The notes under the pieces were generated by a model. The model made no database searches. It was not told the DNA's origin and saw only the letters and a program-made list of their open reading frames with translations. DNA of 64,000 nucleotides, taken from NCBI RefSeq assembly GCF_005780165.1, contig NZ_VAUV01000007.1, positions 124,001-188,000 of the forward strand, written 5' to 3'. This DNA is from Phragmitibacter flavus (GTDB lineage Bacteria > Verrucomicrobiota > Verrucomicrobiia > Verrucomicrobiales > Verrucomicrobiaceae). Below are positions 7,968-16,176 of the stretch, piece by piece. The translations under genes were made by a program, and so were the position numbers. Numbering within the stretch: the first letter of the stretch is position 1; every line of letters starts with the position of its first letter.

Positions 7968-10190
7968 TTAGCGGTCCATGGGGTTGGATCGCATCGAGAA
8001 AAGCTGGCGGAATCCGACCCGCAAATTTCTGGCGTAGCCGAGGAGGGACAGTCGGCCGACGTAGAGAAGGGTGCGAATGATGCCGGGGGCGTGCTCTTGT
8101 CGGCGTTGTTGGAAGTCGACCCACTTTTGGCTGTCGCCATAGAAAAGTCGCACGGCCGTTTCTAGGGTGGTCCAGTCGCCTTGATAAAACCGGGTGCCAA
8201 GCAGTGCCCTGGTGGGGCCGAGGTCGGGGGACATCACTTTGCGAACCATTTCGACTTTGAGCGTGGCGTTCGCACCGATGATTTCGATTTCGGCAGGCTG
8301 GGGGAAGGCGGGATTTTTCAGGGCGTCACGGGCGATGTGAATGCCGCAGCCGGAAGCGGACATGTCGGCGAGGGTGCCCTCAATGATTTCGTCGCCGTGG
8401 CGGATGCGGATGGGGGCCGAGACGGGGAAGCGGGGAGAGGAGCGGAGCTGGCGGGTTTCGGTCATGACGCCCAGGGCGCAGCCGAGCAACGCGAGGTTGA
8501 AACCTACCCAGAAAAGGGTGATCAAAGTGGGGGCAAATTCCGTGTCGGGAAAAGTGAGCAGTTTGTAGACGCCGCGGGTGGCGCAGGCGAGGTTGATGGC
8601 GAGCAGCACGTAAAACGGGATCGCCATTTTGGAGATAAAAGCGCGGTTCAAGGTCTGTGCTTTGGGCGTGACCTTGAACCGGCCGGATTTGGGGCGGAAA
8701 AGTGCCTGAATGACGACGGGGAGGCAGAAAACCGATTGGACCAGTTCGTAGATTTCGGAGATGAGAATCCAGCGGGTGCGTTTAAAAAGATAGTGGGAGA
8801 TGACGATGACCGTCAGCATGTAGGGCACGACGAAGGCGATGAAAGTCTCGTAATAGGCGCGGTAGATTTGCAGGTCGAAGAGCAGGAAGGCGGCGGGTGC
8901 CAGCATGTAAGTGAGCCTCGCGAAGGGAAAGAACCAGAACTGGCAGCTGCTGAGGTAGCAGAGGCGTTGGGCGGCGCTGAGTTTTGACTTGCGGAAGATG
9001 GGACTTTTGAGGCGGAAGATTTGGATCATTCCCTGCGCCCAGCGCATGCGTTGGACAACAAACGCATCCACGGTTTCGGCGGCCAGTCCGGCGATCATGG
9101 GTCTTGCGAGATAGGCGCTGTGGTAACCGCGTGAGTGGAGTTCGATGGCGGTTTCGGCGTCTTCGGTGATGCTCTGGCCGCTGAAACCACCGGTGATGTT
9201 GAGCCATTCACGACGCAGCACGGCGGCGGAGCCGCAGAAGAAGGAGCTGTTCCAGCGGTCGAGGCCCTGCTGGATGTTGCTGTAGAACATTTCGTTCTCG
9301 CTGGGCATGGTGTCGAACGTCATCAGATTGCGTTCGAAGGGGTCGGGATTGAGGAAAAAATGGGGCGTTTGGACGAGGAAGAGTTTGGGGTCTTCGAGGA
9401 AGAATCCGACGGTGTTTTCGAGGAAGTCGGCGGTCGGAACGTGATCGGCGTCGAAAATCACCACGAGGTCGCCATTGGTGTTGGTGAGGCCGATGTTCAG
9501 GTTGCCGGCTTTGGCGTGCTCGTTTCTTTCGCGGGTGAGGTAGGTGGCACCGAGTCGTTGGCAGAGGGCGGTCAGTTCAGCGCGTCGATTTTTAGCCTCC
9601 TCGGCGAGCAGAAGGTCTTTTTGATTGCACTTGGCGTCGGTGCCACCGTCGTCAAGCAGGTAGACATTGACGATGCCGTCGTAACGCATCTGGCGGGCGG
9701 CAACGAGAGTGATGGCGATAAGGTCGGGAGCTTCGTTGTAGCTGGGAACGAGCACATCCACCGAGGGAAGTTGGGCGGGATCTTTGCCGGTGAGCGGGAT
9801 GGATTCGCGTTTTTTGGGATTGGCGTTGACCGTGAAGGTCATCATGATGAAAGCGATGCCATAACATTCGGCGAACAGAAGGATGACGGCGCAGGTATAG
9901 CTGACCGGGTCGTGATACTCCATGGTGGTGCTTAGCCGCCAGACGAAGTAGCGGATCACAGTGAATCCCCCAATGGCAAGGATGAGGATGCGGATGAAGG
10001 GAGTTTCAGGCAGGAATCGTAGGACAAGCAAGGTGGCTGCCAGAATGCCTGCGAGGGCCATCTGGTTCTGAACGTCGGCTTCGGCATTGGCCAGCAGAAC
10101 CGCCGCCAGACCGGCAATCAGCGCGAGAGCGATGGAGAATGAGGATGCAGAAGGAGCGGTTGAGGAGGATGTCGGACCAGATTGGGTCAT
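7968..10190 (-). CDS. bcsA: Cellulose synthase catalytic subunit BcsA (UDP-forming)
   Basis: 740 residues. N-terminal membrane helices are followed by a GT2 domain with all processive-synthase motifs: DDG at 180-182, DAD at 247-249, FFCG near 317, TED at 342-344 and QRMRW at 380-384. Further membrane helices follow, then a cytosolic PilZ domain with RSSPR (583-587, the RxxxR motif) and DMSASG (609-614, DxSxxG). It polymerises UDP-glucose into beta-1,4-glucan and extrudes it; the intact PilZ motifs imply activation by c-di-GMP. First gene of bcsA-B-Z-C-diguanylate cyclase. No bcsQ, bcsE or bcsG is seen beside it. Confidence 0.97.
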   Translation of the reverse strand: MTQSGPTSSSTAPSASSFSIALALIAGLAAVLLANAEADVQNQMALAGILAATLLVLRFLPETPFIRILILAIGGFTVIRYFVWRLSTTMEYHDPVSYTCAVILLFAECYGIAFIMMTFTVNANPKKRESIPLTGKDPAQLPSVDVLVPSYNEAPDLIAITLVAARQMRYDGIVNVYLLDDGGTDAKCNQKDLLLAEEAKNRRAELTALCQRLGATYLTRERNEHAKAGNLNIGLTNTNGDLVVIFDADHVPTADFLENTVGFFLEDPKLFLVQTPHFFLNPDPFERNLMTFDTMPSENEMFYSNIQQGLDRWNSSFFCGSAAVLRREWLNITGGFSGQSITEDAETAIELHSRGYHSAYLARPMIAGLAAETVDAFVVQRMRWAQGMIQIFRLKSPIFRKSKLSAAQRLCYLSSCQFWFFPFARLTYMLAPAAFLLFDLQIYRAYYETFIAFVVPYMLTVIVISHYLFKRTRWILISEIYELVQSVFCLPVVIQALFRPKSGRFKVTPKAQTLNRAFISKMAIPFYVLLAINLACATRGVYKLLTFPDTEFAPTLITLFWVGFNLALLGCALGVMTETRQLRSSPRFPVSAPIRIRHGDEIIEGTLADMSASGCGIHIARDALKNPAFPQPAEIEIIGANATLKVEMVRKVMSPDLGPTRALLGTRFYQGDWTTLETAVRLFYGDSQKWVDFQQRRQEHAPGIIRTLLYVGRLSLLGYARNLRVGFRQLFSMRSNPMDR

Positions 10191-10374
10191 GAAAAGGAGA
10201 TGATGGCCGCCGCTCCCTTGAGTGAAAACACGAGCAAGGTGGTGGCTGCCATCGGGATGGGATTATGCAGTTAAGGACAGGTGGATGGGGAAGAATAGGT
10301 GAAGGCGAAACGGAGAATTAGTGAACTACCTGCCTGCAGCTTGAAAAGTTACTTGCTGCTTCGCAAAAAAACAT

Positions 10375-10388
10375 TGTCCTTTAGGACA
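10375..10388. promoter_or_regulatory. Palindrome TGTCCT-TT-AGGACA, candidate operator
   Basis: Perfect 6-bp arms around a TT spacer, about 185 bp upstream of bcsA and 210 bp upstream of the regulator gene. The half-site context CATTGTCCTTT (10372-10382) recurs exactly at 14701-14711, upstream of the PEP-CTERM protein gene. A two-fold site of this size fits a LuxR/NarL-type helix-turn-helix dimer; binding is inferred. Confidence 0.5.
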
Positions 10389-10396
10389 GATTGATT

Positions 10397-10412
10397 TCGG
10401 CAATTGTGCCGA
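10397..10412. promoter_or_regulatory. Palindrome TCGGCA-ATTG-TGCCGA, candidate operator
   Basis: Perfect 6-bp inverted repeat with a self-complementary-like ATTG centre, 23 bp (centre to centre) from the neighbouring TGTCCT/AGGACA palindrome, close to two helical turns. It could be a second regulator site or part of the same complex site. No matching copy was noticed elsewhere in the window. Confidence 0.4.
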
Positions 10413-10596
10413 TGCTTTTTTGCGTTAGCAAGCTAAAATGGCCCAATCGTTTTGGATGGCGTGAAAGAGCACGTTGTTTCCACCAGGCAGGAGACGGAGA
10501 ACAGACACTTTATTCTTGGTGAATCCCGTGCTGTAATGGAGGCGAATCAGTTGAGGGGGCAAGGCGAAGTCACCTATTCGATTTCAATGTATTGAT

Positions 10597-11259
10597 ATGA
10601 GCTACCGAGCAGACCATTTTTCCAGAAGTGTTCAAGAGTGCGTCTATGTGTTGGATGATGACCAGTTGCTGGTCCGGCTGATAGCACACATTTTGGAGAA
10701 CGAAGGCTACCAGGTGTTGTCGTATACTTGTCCGCTGGAATTCTTAAAGCTACGGTCGACAGCTCCAATTTGTTGTTTGTTGGTGGATTTGGAGATGCCT
10801 GGTATGAGGGGTTTACAGGTGCAGAAGGAGATCAAGGATCGCGGTTGGACGATGCCGCTGATTTTCATGTCGGCGCATGGAAGCATCGGAGAGGCGACGG
10901 AAGCGATGAAGTTGGGGGCCGTGGATTTTCTGGAAAAGCCCATGGTGGATCAGCGACTAGTGTCCGTGGTGGAGGATGCGCTGGAATCCTGCCGACAACG
11001 GAATCGGATGGTGGGTGAACTGAATGAGGCGCGTGACTGGCTGGACAACATGACGGAACGAGAGAAGGAGGTGATGAAGCTGCTTCTAGCAGGCTACATC
11101 AACAAGCAGGTGGCGGCGACTTTGGGGATTACAGAACGCACGGTCAAGGCGCACAGGGCGAGCATCATGGAGAAATCGGGAGTGGATTCGCTGGCGTTGC
11201 TGGTGCCACTGGCGATGAAGTCGGGTCTGACCACGGAATCCCGGGTGGTGATGAGCTGA
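10597..11259 (+). CDS. FixJ/LuxR-type response regulator (copy 1)
   Basis: 220 residues: an N-terminal receiver with acidic pocket (VLDDD), phosphoacceptor Asp in LLVDLEMPG, and the conserved Thr/Ser and Lys positions (MSAHG, LEKPM). A C-terminal LuxR-type helix-turn-helix follows (MTEREKEVMKLL; recognition segment ITERTVKAHRASIMEK). It is a DNA-binding transcription regulator, expected to be phosphorylated by a histidine kinase. It is divergent from bcsA and ends 9 bp from the convergent kinase gene at 11269-13353, a plausible partner. The output domain is nearly the same as that of the regulator at 14953-15630, so the two probably recognise similar DNA. Confidence 0.92.
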   Translation: MSYRADHFSRSVQECVYVLDDDQLLVRLIAHILENEGYQVLSYTCPLEFLKLRSTAPICCLLVDLEMPGMRGLQVQKEIKDRGWTMPLIFMSAHGSIGEATEAMKLGAVDFLEKPMVDQRLVSVVEDALESCRQRNRMVGELNEARDWLDNMTEREKEVMKLLLAGYINKQVAATLGITERTVKAHRASIMEKSGVDSLALLVPLAMKSGLTTESRVVMS

Positions 11260-11268
11260 ATGACGCGA

Positions 11269-13353
11269 TCAAGACTTGTCCGGCAGCGGCCCCGTCGGGA
11301 ATGTGACGGTCACTCGGGTGCCGCCTTCTTCCGGGCTTTCAACGATGAGCTGGCCATCAGCTGCGCGGATGAGGTCGTGGCAGAGGGTGAGTCCGACGCC
11401 GATGCCAGATTCACCAGAGGTGCCTTCGGTGCTGGTTCCTGGCCCTGCGAACAAGGCTTTCAGGCGGTCGGGTGGAATGCCGACGCCGTGATCGCGGATG
11501 GTGACGGTGATGGTTTGGTCATCGTCGGATCTCCAGGCCGTGACATCGATGGTCGAACCCGGGTGGGAGTATTTGATGGCGTTGCCAAGGAGATTGCGAA
11601 GAATCACCTGAGGGAGTGAGTGGGGGACTTTTGCGTGCAGATCGGTTGGAATGGAATGGTTGAGGGTGATGCGTTTCCGGTCGGCATTTTCCCTGAGGTC
11701 ATTCCAGGCGAGGAGCAGCGAGGAACTTAGGTTGACGCTCTTGTTTTTGGTCTGCTGGCGCTCGAGTTGGGATCGGCCCCAGGTGAGGAGGTTGGTGAGC
11801 AGGTCGAGCTGGAGGCGGCAAGCCTGGCTGACTTTGGCTGCCCAGTCGGTGATTTCGTTTTGTTGGAAGGTGGGGTCGTATTTGATGAGGCGGGCGAGGG
11901 AGTCGAGGGAGATGGCGGGTCCACGAAGGTCATGGCCGATGATGGCGAGGACGCGGTCGCGATCCTGGACGGCGTTTTTGAGTTGTTCGCTGAGTTGTTG
12001 CAGTTCCTGGGTGCGGCGAAGGACGTCGGCTTCGAGGTCGGTGGAGTAGTTGATGTGGAGCAAGTAGTGTTCTTCGCGGGTGAGGCGGCTGCGATAGATG
12101 AGGCAGAAGGAGAGGAGGATGAGGCTGAGCGCGTTGCCGATGAGGACGAAAAGGCACCGCTGGTCGACCCAGGCGACGGAATCATGCTCGAGGATGTGGT
12201 AGACGCTGAGCCCCGCACCGTAGGGCACGCAGGCGAGGACGAAGAAGAGACCGAGGGCACCGCCGCGTCGCCAATTTCGGGCGGCAGCCGTCATCAGGAG
12301 AAAGAATCCCAGCCATCCAAAGACTCCCAGGATGAACATGAATATCGGAAGGATGGTTGGAAAAAATCCCGCCACTGGCGTGAGGGGAATGAACATCCAG
12401 ATTTTCGCATTGAGCTGCAGGAGCCGGTCGATGGAGGGATCGGTGCGTTTGGTAGACAGCAGGGCGCGGATGAACTGGAAAAGGAAAGGGACGGAGGCGC
12501 AGATGAGAACGCCAGCGAGGATTTCGGCGATGGGGAGGGGGCTGAAAGGGAGGTGCAGGCTGAGGGCGTTGCGACCAAGCATGGTGCCGAGCCCATGGAG
12601 GAAGACGAACATGAAAAAATGCCATTGTTCGGGCTGTCGATGAAGGGCGAAGCGGAAATAACCATGTGCAGCGACGGTGAGCCAGGTGAAGGAGTAGCAG
12701 GCGAAGGCGGCGTAGAAAAAACGCTCCCAGCTGAGGTAGTGGTCAAGCATGGGCCACCAGAGAAACTTGGAGGGCATGCGATGGTAGTCGGTGACGAGGA
12801 GATAAGCCCGCTTGGTCTCTCCCGGCATGAGGGTGACGTTGAACGCATGCCAACGGAGCGGATACTCAAGCCCCTGCTGCGGCCATGGCGGACCTGCCTT
12901 CGAGGAGGTCCAGGTTCCGTCGGTTTCGCGTTGGTAAAGGACGGCATCGTCATACACACGGCGGATGAGATCAAAAACGCCGTGCTGAAAGCGGTCGGTG
13001 GGATTGGTGAAATCGAGTCGAAACCAGCGTTGATTGTGAGCTTTTTGATTGAGCTGGTCTGCCTTTTTTGAGGGAGGCAACGGCACGAAGATGCCGGTGG
13101 AGTCCAGCACAATGACTTCCTCCAACGTGTGCGTGACCTGCGGGAACTCGTCGGGAAGGTAGGCGGCGCGGACAATATCGGTGTCAGGAATGGTGAGAGC
13201 CCAGCTACCCTTCAGGGTGGCGATGGAAAGGCCGTAAAAACAGGCGCCAACCATGAGAATGATGCACACCAGAATGGCAATGGACATCCACGCCGGCGTA
13301 GGCAGCGGTGACAATTTCATGCCTTCCACAGGCCGGTCAGGCGGGGAGCTCAT
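11269..13353 (-). CDS. Membrane histidine kinase with 7TM-type sensor
   Basis: 694 residues from the ATG at 13353; a TTG at 13383 would add ten. One N-terminal membrane helix, an extracytoplasmic ~170-residue beta-rich domain, then about seven membrane helices (roughly residues 215-425), resembling the 7TMR-DISM layout. A coiled segment leads to a HisKA box (IIGHDLRGPAIS) and a HATPase domain with N box (NLLGNAIKYS) and G boxes (DHGVGIP, GIGVGLTL). There is no receiver. It would sense an envelope signal and pass phosphate to a separate regulator, most likely the convergent gene at 10597 or the paralogue at 14953. Confidence 0.88.
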   Translation of the reverse strand: MSSPPDRPVEGMKLSPLPTPAWMSIAILVCIILMVGACFYGLSIATLKGSWALTIPDTDIVRAAYLPDEFPQVTHTLEEVIVLDSTGIFVPLPPSKKADQLNQKAHNQRWFRLDFTNPTDRFQHGVFDLIRRVYDDAVLYQRETDGTWTSSKAGPPWPQQGLEYPLRWHAFNVTLMPGETKRAYLLVTDYHRMPSKFLWWPMLDHYLSWERFFYAAFACYSFTWLTVAAHGYFRFALHRQPEQWHFFMFVFLHGLGTMLGRNALSLHLPFSPLPIAEILAGVLICASVPFLFQFIRALLSTKRTDPSIDRLLQLNAKIWMFIPLTPVAGFFPTILPIFMFILGVFGWLGFFLLMTAAARNWRRGGALGLFFVLACVPYGAGLSVYHILEHDSVAWVDQRCLFVLIGNALSLILLSFCLIYRSRLTREEHYLLHINYSTDLEADVLRRTQELQQLSEQLKNAVQDRDRVLAIIGHDLRGPAISLDSLARLIKYDPTFQQNEITDWAAKVSQACRLQLDLLTNLLTWGRSQLERQQTKNKSVNLSSSLLLAWNDLRENADRKRITLNHSIPTDLHAKVPHSLPQVILRNLLGNAIKYSHPGSTIDVTAWRSDDDQTITVTIRDHGVGIPPDRLKALFAGPGTSTEGTSGESGIGVGLTLCHDLIRAADGQLIVESPEEGGTRVTVTFPTGPLPDKS

Positions 13354-13383
13354 GAAGCTTTGATACGATTTTCCATTAGCCAA

Positions 13384-13855
13384 GCGAATGAATAGACTCG
13401 CTTATAAGCTACACTTAATGTTGTGGAGAACAACAATAAGGAAATGGGCACTCAAACCGCGTGTCTTAAATCGGTGATGGTGTCGCGATTTTCGCGGCAA
13501 ACCTGCCAAGGCCAATGACCGGTTCGGTCTGGGGCCCCGGCGTTCAGCGGGGAGATGGCATTGGGGCCTCGTTCCAAAGACCAGTCAACGAACCGGTGAT
13601 TTGCGGCTCAGGGCGGGATGGGAGTGAGGTGAGGGAAAAAGAATATTCAACGCCCTGACTGGTGATGAAGCGAACATTGATGGAAGTGTTTCCACCTTTG
13701 CCTGAAGAGGGAAGAACCACATGCGAATGCCCTGGGGGGTTAGACCAAAGGGCATTCGGCATGTGGCAATGGGGGTCGGGGATTTTTAGGGGTTTACGGG
13801 GATTTTTGATGGTAGTCGGGGGAAATGGGTGGGCTTGGGCTTGAGTCTAAACCCC
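13384..13855. other. Intergenic spacer upstream of the 7TM kinase
   Basis: About 470 bp between the kinase start and the PEP-CTERM gene stop. It holds an inverted repeat at 13419-13435 near the kinase start. An open frame at 13544-13762 (minus, 72 codons) has no recognisable domain, signal or ribosome site and I do not call it. The stretch near 13770-13820 has repeated GGGGATTTTT-like words. No RNA gene is seen. Confidence 0.4.
13419..13435. promoter_or_regulatory. Inverted repeat TGTTGT-N5-ACAACA upstream of the kinase
   Basis: Perfect 6-bp arms with a 5-bp spacer (GGAGA), 66 bp upstream of the kinase ATG. The size fits a dimeric helix-turn-helix site. Function is inferred from position only. 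Confidence 0.35.
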
Positions 13856-14635
13856 TCAGCGACGACGGCGGAAGATGCACAGGGCACCTGCGGTGAGGAC
13901 CAGCAGTGCGCCGCTGGGTTCAGGAACAGGGACCACCGGAGGGGTCACAGTGAATTTGCCGACGAGGTGTGCAGTGGCAGATTTGCCCTCTTTCACATGA
14001 AACTGGTCAATGCTGCTAAATCCGTCTCCAGAGACCGTTCCAAAGCCAAGTTGCAGGGAATACGAATTGCCCATGGCATCCTGAAAGTTGAGCGGGGCGG
14101 AGGTGTTGCCCAGCACAATGATGTCGGCATCGGCGTAGGGATCGCCGGTGTTGGTGGTGTTGGTCAGGATTTGGGTGAACACCGTGTTCTGGTCTGGCAG
14201 GCCCGCCGGATTGACGAACGAAAACTCCAGCATGAGGTCGACCGACTCAGCTTCAGTGCCGGCGATGATGGTGCCGTTTTTGTAGTAAAGGTCACCGAGG
14301 GTGAAATAGGTCTCGGGTGAGATCTCGTTGAAATCAAAACCGTTGAATTCCAATTTCGAGGGGTGGCTGTGTTCGTCAGCGGTTCCCCACATGAAGCTTG
14401 AGCCGCCATCATAAATGGACGAGACCATGCCACTGGGACCAGCGGGATTTTGGAATTCGCCTTGCACCGAACCCGTGAAGGCTGATGTTGTGGGGGTGGC
14501 TTGGGCGGAGGCAGTGCCAACGGCCGTGATCCAAGCGAGCAAGAGGGATGCCTTGACGGCATTTCTGGTCAGACGGGACTTGGGGGCGATGGCCGGACGA
14601 AGAGTTTGGTTGGGGGAAGAGGGATTGGGTTTCAT
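13856..14635 (-). CDS. PEP-CTERM exported protein, choice-of-anchor-K-like
   Basis: 259 residues from the ATG at 14635; a TTG three codons upstream is less likely. An Arg/Lys-rich N-terminus leads to a signal helix (ASLLLAWITAVGTASAQ). The ~180-residue body is rich in Gly, Asn, Thr and Asp. The C-terminus is a PEP-CTERM tail: VPEPSG, a hydrophobic helix, then FRRRR. Such tails are recognised by exosortase and mark proteins for the cell surface, often alongside exopolysaccharide production. The body resembles choice-of-anchor K proteins, from memory only. It lies between two FixJ-type regulators and shares an upstream word with bcsA. Confidence 0.82.
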   Translation of the reverse strand: MKPNPSSPNQTLRPAIAPKSRLTRNAVKASLLLAWITAVGTASAQATPTTSAFTGSVQGEFQNPAGPSGMVSSIYDGGSSFMWGTADEHSHPSKLEFNGFDFNEISPETYFTLGDLYYKNGTIIAGTEAESVDLMLEFSFVNPAGLPDQNTVFTQILTNTTNTGDPYADADIIVLGNTSAPLNFQDAMGNSYSLQLGFGTVSGDGFSSIDQFHVKEGKSATAHLVGKFTVTPPVVPVPEPSGALLVLTAGALCIFRRRR

Positions 14636-14952
14636 GTCCGGCAAACAGACACCGATTCAAAAATCGGCGCTATTGCCCATGGGTGACGTGGCCCAAGATG
14701 CATTGTCCTTTCGTGCAAAGGATACATCCAGGGAATTTCGGGACGAAATAAAGTAACCCGTTGAAAATGAAATAAATCCACTAGGTCGTCGCTGTTCGAA
14801 TCGAAGGCGTAAATTAAGTATAAGCGGGTTCAATAGATCGACCGAGCCAGTGTCCGACGGTTGGCCGTCACTGAAAATTCAATCATTTCATCTGACGATA
14901 CAAAGTCTGGCCAAACGCGATCTCATTGTGCGTGTTTTCAGAAAATCCCTCT
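14636..14952. promoter_or_regulatory. Divergent control region between PEP-CTERM gene and regulator copy 2
   Basis: A 317-bp gap between divergent genes. It contains CATTGTCCTTT at 14701-14711 and an imperfect hairpin around it. The half nearer the regulator is AT-rich, fitting a promoter, but I cannot place the boxes. No credible ORF is seen apart from TTG-started extensions of the regulator. Confidence 0.5.
14701..14726. promoter_or_regulatory. Shared word CATTGTCCTTT with imperfect inverted repeat
   Basis: CATTGTCCTTT is identical to 10372-10382 upstream of bcsA. Here it is followed by CGTGC and AAAGGATACA, giving a CCTTT/AAAGG stem rather than the perfect TGTCCT/AGGACA palindrome. It lies about 66 bp upstream of the PEP-CTERM start. 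Both copies sit in a divergent spacer beside a FixJ-type regulator gene, so a common operator is a reasonable inference. Confidence 0.45.
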
Positions 14953-15630
14953 ATGTCCTTAAAGATAGACAGCCATCTAAACCGCTCCGACGTCACCTCC
15001 TCAATCAAACAGAAATTCGTCATGATTCTTGACGATGATGAGTTATTTAGGAGGCTAACCGAGTCTCAATTGAGAAGGCAGGGTTATCAGGTGAGTGCGT
15101 TTGAGAGGTCGGAAGAGCTTTTGCAGACACGGCCGCCTGGGCGCCTCGGGTGCGTTATCATGGATTTGAAGTTGCCTGGAATCAACGGCAGGCAGGCATT
15201 TCGCGAGTTGATCGCCGCCAAGTGGCAGCTGCCGATCATTTTTGTCTCCGCTTTTGCCACCATTCCTACCGTGGTTGATTTGATGAAAAGCGGAGCGGTA
15301 GATTTTTTAGAAAAACCTGTGGAGGACGTCCGACTGCTGCGTTCGGTGGAGCGCGCGATGCGGTTGGCTGAATTGGGAATGAAGCGTCAGACGGAGGCTC
15401 AATCGGCGATGCGGTCGGTGAGGTCGTTGACGGAGCGTGAAAAGGAAGTGCTTACACAGGTGGTTTCGGGAAGGATGAACAAGCAGATTGCTTGTGAACT
15501 GGGGATCAGCGAACGAACCGTGAAGGCGCATCGAGCGAACATCATGGAAAAAGTGGGGGTCGACTCGGTGGCCCGGTTGGTGCCCGTGGCCCTGCAGGCG
15601 GGGATTATGCCATTGCCGATGCCGGATTGA
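14953..15630 (+). CDS. FixJ/LuxR-type response regulator (copy 2)
   Basis: 225 residues from the ATG at 14953; the frame also opens from a TTG at 14926. Receiver with acidic pocket (MILDDDE), phosphoacceptor in CVIMDLKLPG, and the Ser and Lys switch residues (VSAFA, LEKPV). The C-terminal LuxR helix-turn-helix (LTEREKEVLTQV; ISERTVKAHRANIMEK) is almost identical to that of the regulator at 10597-11259, including the MEK-GVDS-A-LVP-A segment after it. The two are clear paralogues. It is divergent from the PEP-CTERM gene. The cognate kinase is not adjacent; the 7TM kinase at 11269 is the nearest candidate. Confidence 0.92.
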   Translation: MSLKIDSHLNRSDVTSSIKQKFVMILDDDELFRRLTESQLRRQGYQVSAFERSEELLQTRPPGRLGCVIMDLKLPGINGRQAFRELIAAKWQLPIIFVSAFATIPTVVDLMKSGAVDFLEKPVEDVRLLRSVERAMRLAELGMKRQTEAQSAMRSVRSLTEREKEVLTQVVSGRMNKQIACELGISERTVKAHRANIMEKVGVDSVARLVPVALQAGIMPLPMPD

Positions 15631-15736
15631 GGAGTAAACCGTTTTTAAGCAGCATCTCTGAAAGCGCCTGATGGGAATGCAGGGAGTGGAGATCGGCAAG
15701 TCACCAAAGGGAGCGATGGCGGGTGATGCCCACCTG

Positions 15737-15942
15737 TCGTCCCGGACGGACGATTTATACCAGCCCGGCATGTAATGCGGGGTGGCGTTTGCGACAGGGG
15801 ATAGCGTCCAACAGGGACGCTTTATTCGCGGAAAGGGGCGGCCTTCAGTGTGCATGATGCGTTCCTTCAGAACGCCAACTCCGATTGTGCAAAACCCGGC
15901 ACCTTGTGCCGGGCTCTTATGAGTCGTCCCGATGGGACGGGG
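15737..15942. repeat. REP/BIME-like composite palindromic element, copy A
   Basis: Modules in order: degenerate TCGTCCCGGACGGACGA; degenerate CCCGGCATGTAATGCGGGG; GCGTCCAACAGGGACGC (15804-15820); GCGTTCCTTCAGAACGC (15859-15875); CCCGGCACCTTGTGCCGGG; and TCGTCCCGATGGGACGGGG at the right end. Order and orientation match copy B at 19161-19364. The left two modules are eroded here. No transposase is encoded inside; REP elements of this sort are usually moved in trans by RAYT (TnpA-REP) enzymes, none of which is in this window. Confidence 0.8.
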
Positions 15943-16086
15943 AGGAGGGGCAATTGGCGTGGATTGGTGAGGCGACACTGGTGCGTTTCGAGCCTCGCAA
16001 TTGAAGATTTTTGAACGATGACAGGATCGGCTTCTTGTCGGTGAATTTGAGAAGGTATATCCCCGAACTTCGATACCATCAGGCGC

Positions 16087-16122
16087 AAAAAAACGGTGCC
16101 ACCTAGAAGGGTGACACCGTTT
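16087..16122 (-). terminator. Rho-independent terminator of glnII
   Basis: Read on the minus strand, AAACGGTG pairs with CACCGTTT around a partly paired interior, and the stem is followed by a run of seven T. It lies about 55 bp downstream of the glnII stop. Confidence 0.85.
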
Positions 16123-16176
16123 GATTAACTGCTCGGATGGAAGATCGCCAGAGGCAATCCTTCATCGATCCGATTC

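Larger units (their letters stand above)
10191..10596. promoter_or_regulatory. Divergent control region between bcsA and a FixJ-type regulator
   Basis: This 406-bp gap separates divergently transcribed bcsA (minus) and the response regulator at 10597 (plus). It is AT-richer than the flanking genes and holds no convincing ORF. It contains two close perfect inverted repeats (10375-10388 and 10397-10412) and a further AGGACAG half-site at 10274-10280. I could not assign -35/-10 elements with confidence. Confidence 0.6.
15631..16176. other. Convergent spacer holding composite palindromic element A
   Basis: The 546 bp between two converging genes contains a ~205-bp composite repeat (15737-15942) and the glnII terminator (16087-16122). 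The open frames across it are shadows of the palindromes. Nothing else is recognisable. Confidence 0.6.

Noticed and set aside
13544-13762. 72-codon minus-strand frame between the kinase and PEP-CTERM genes
   Set aside because: No ribosome site, signal, domain or biased codon pattern; the frame is open upstream as well, as expected by chance at this GC content.
14795-14860. GTTCGAATC-like T-arm word in the spacer, possible tRNA
   Set aside because: No acceptor stem, D-arm or anticodon arm can be folded around it.
15720-15950. CRISPR-like spaced repeats
   Set aside because: The repeated words are self-complementary hairpins at irregular spacing and recur as a whole unit elsewhere, so they are REP-like, not a repeat-spacer array.
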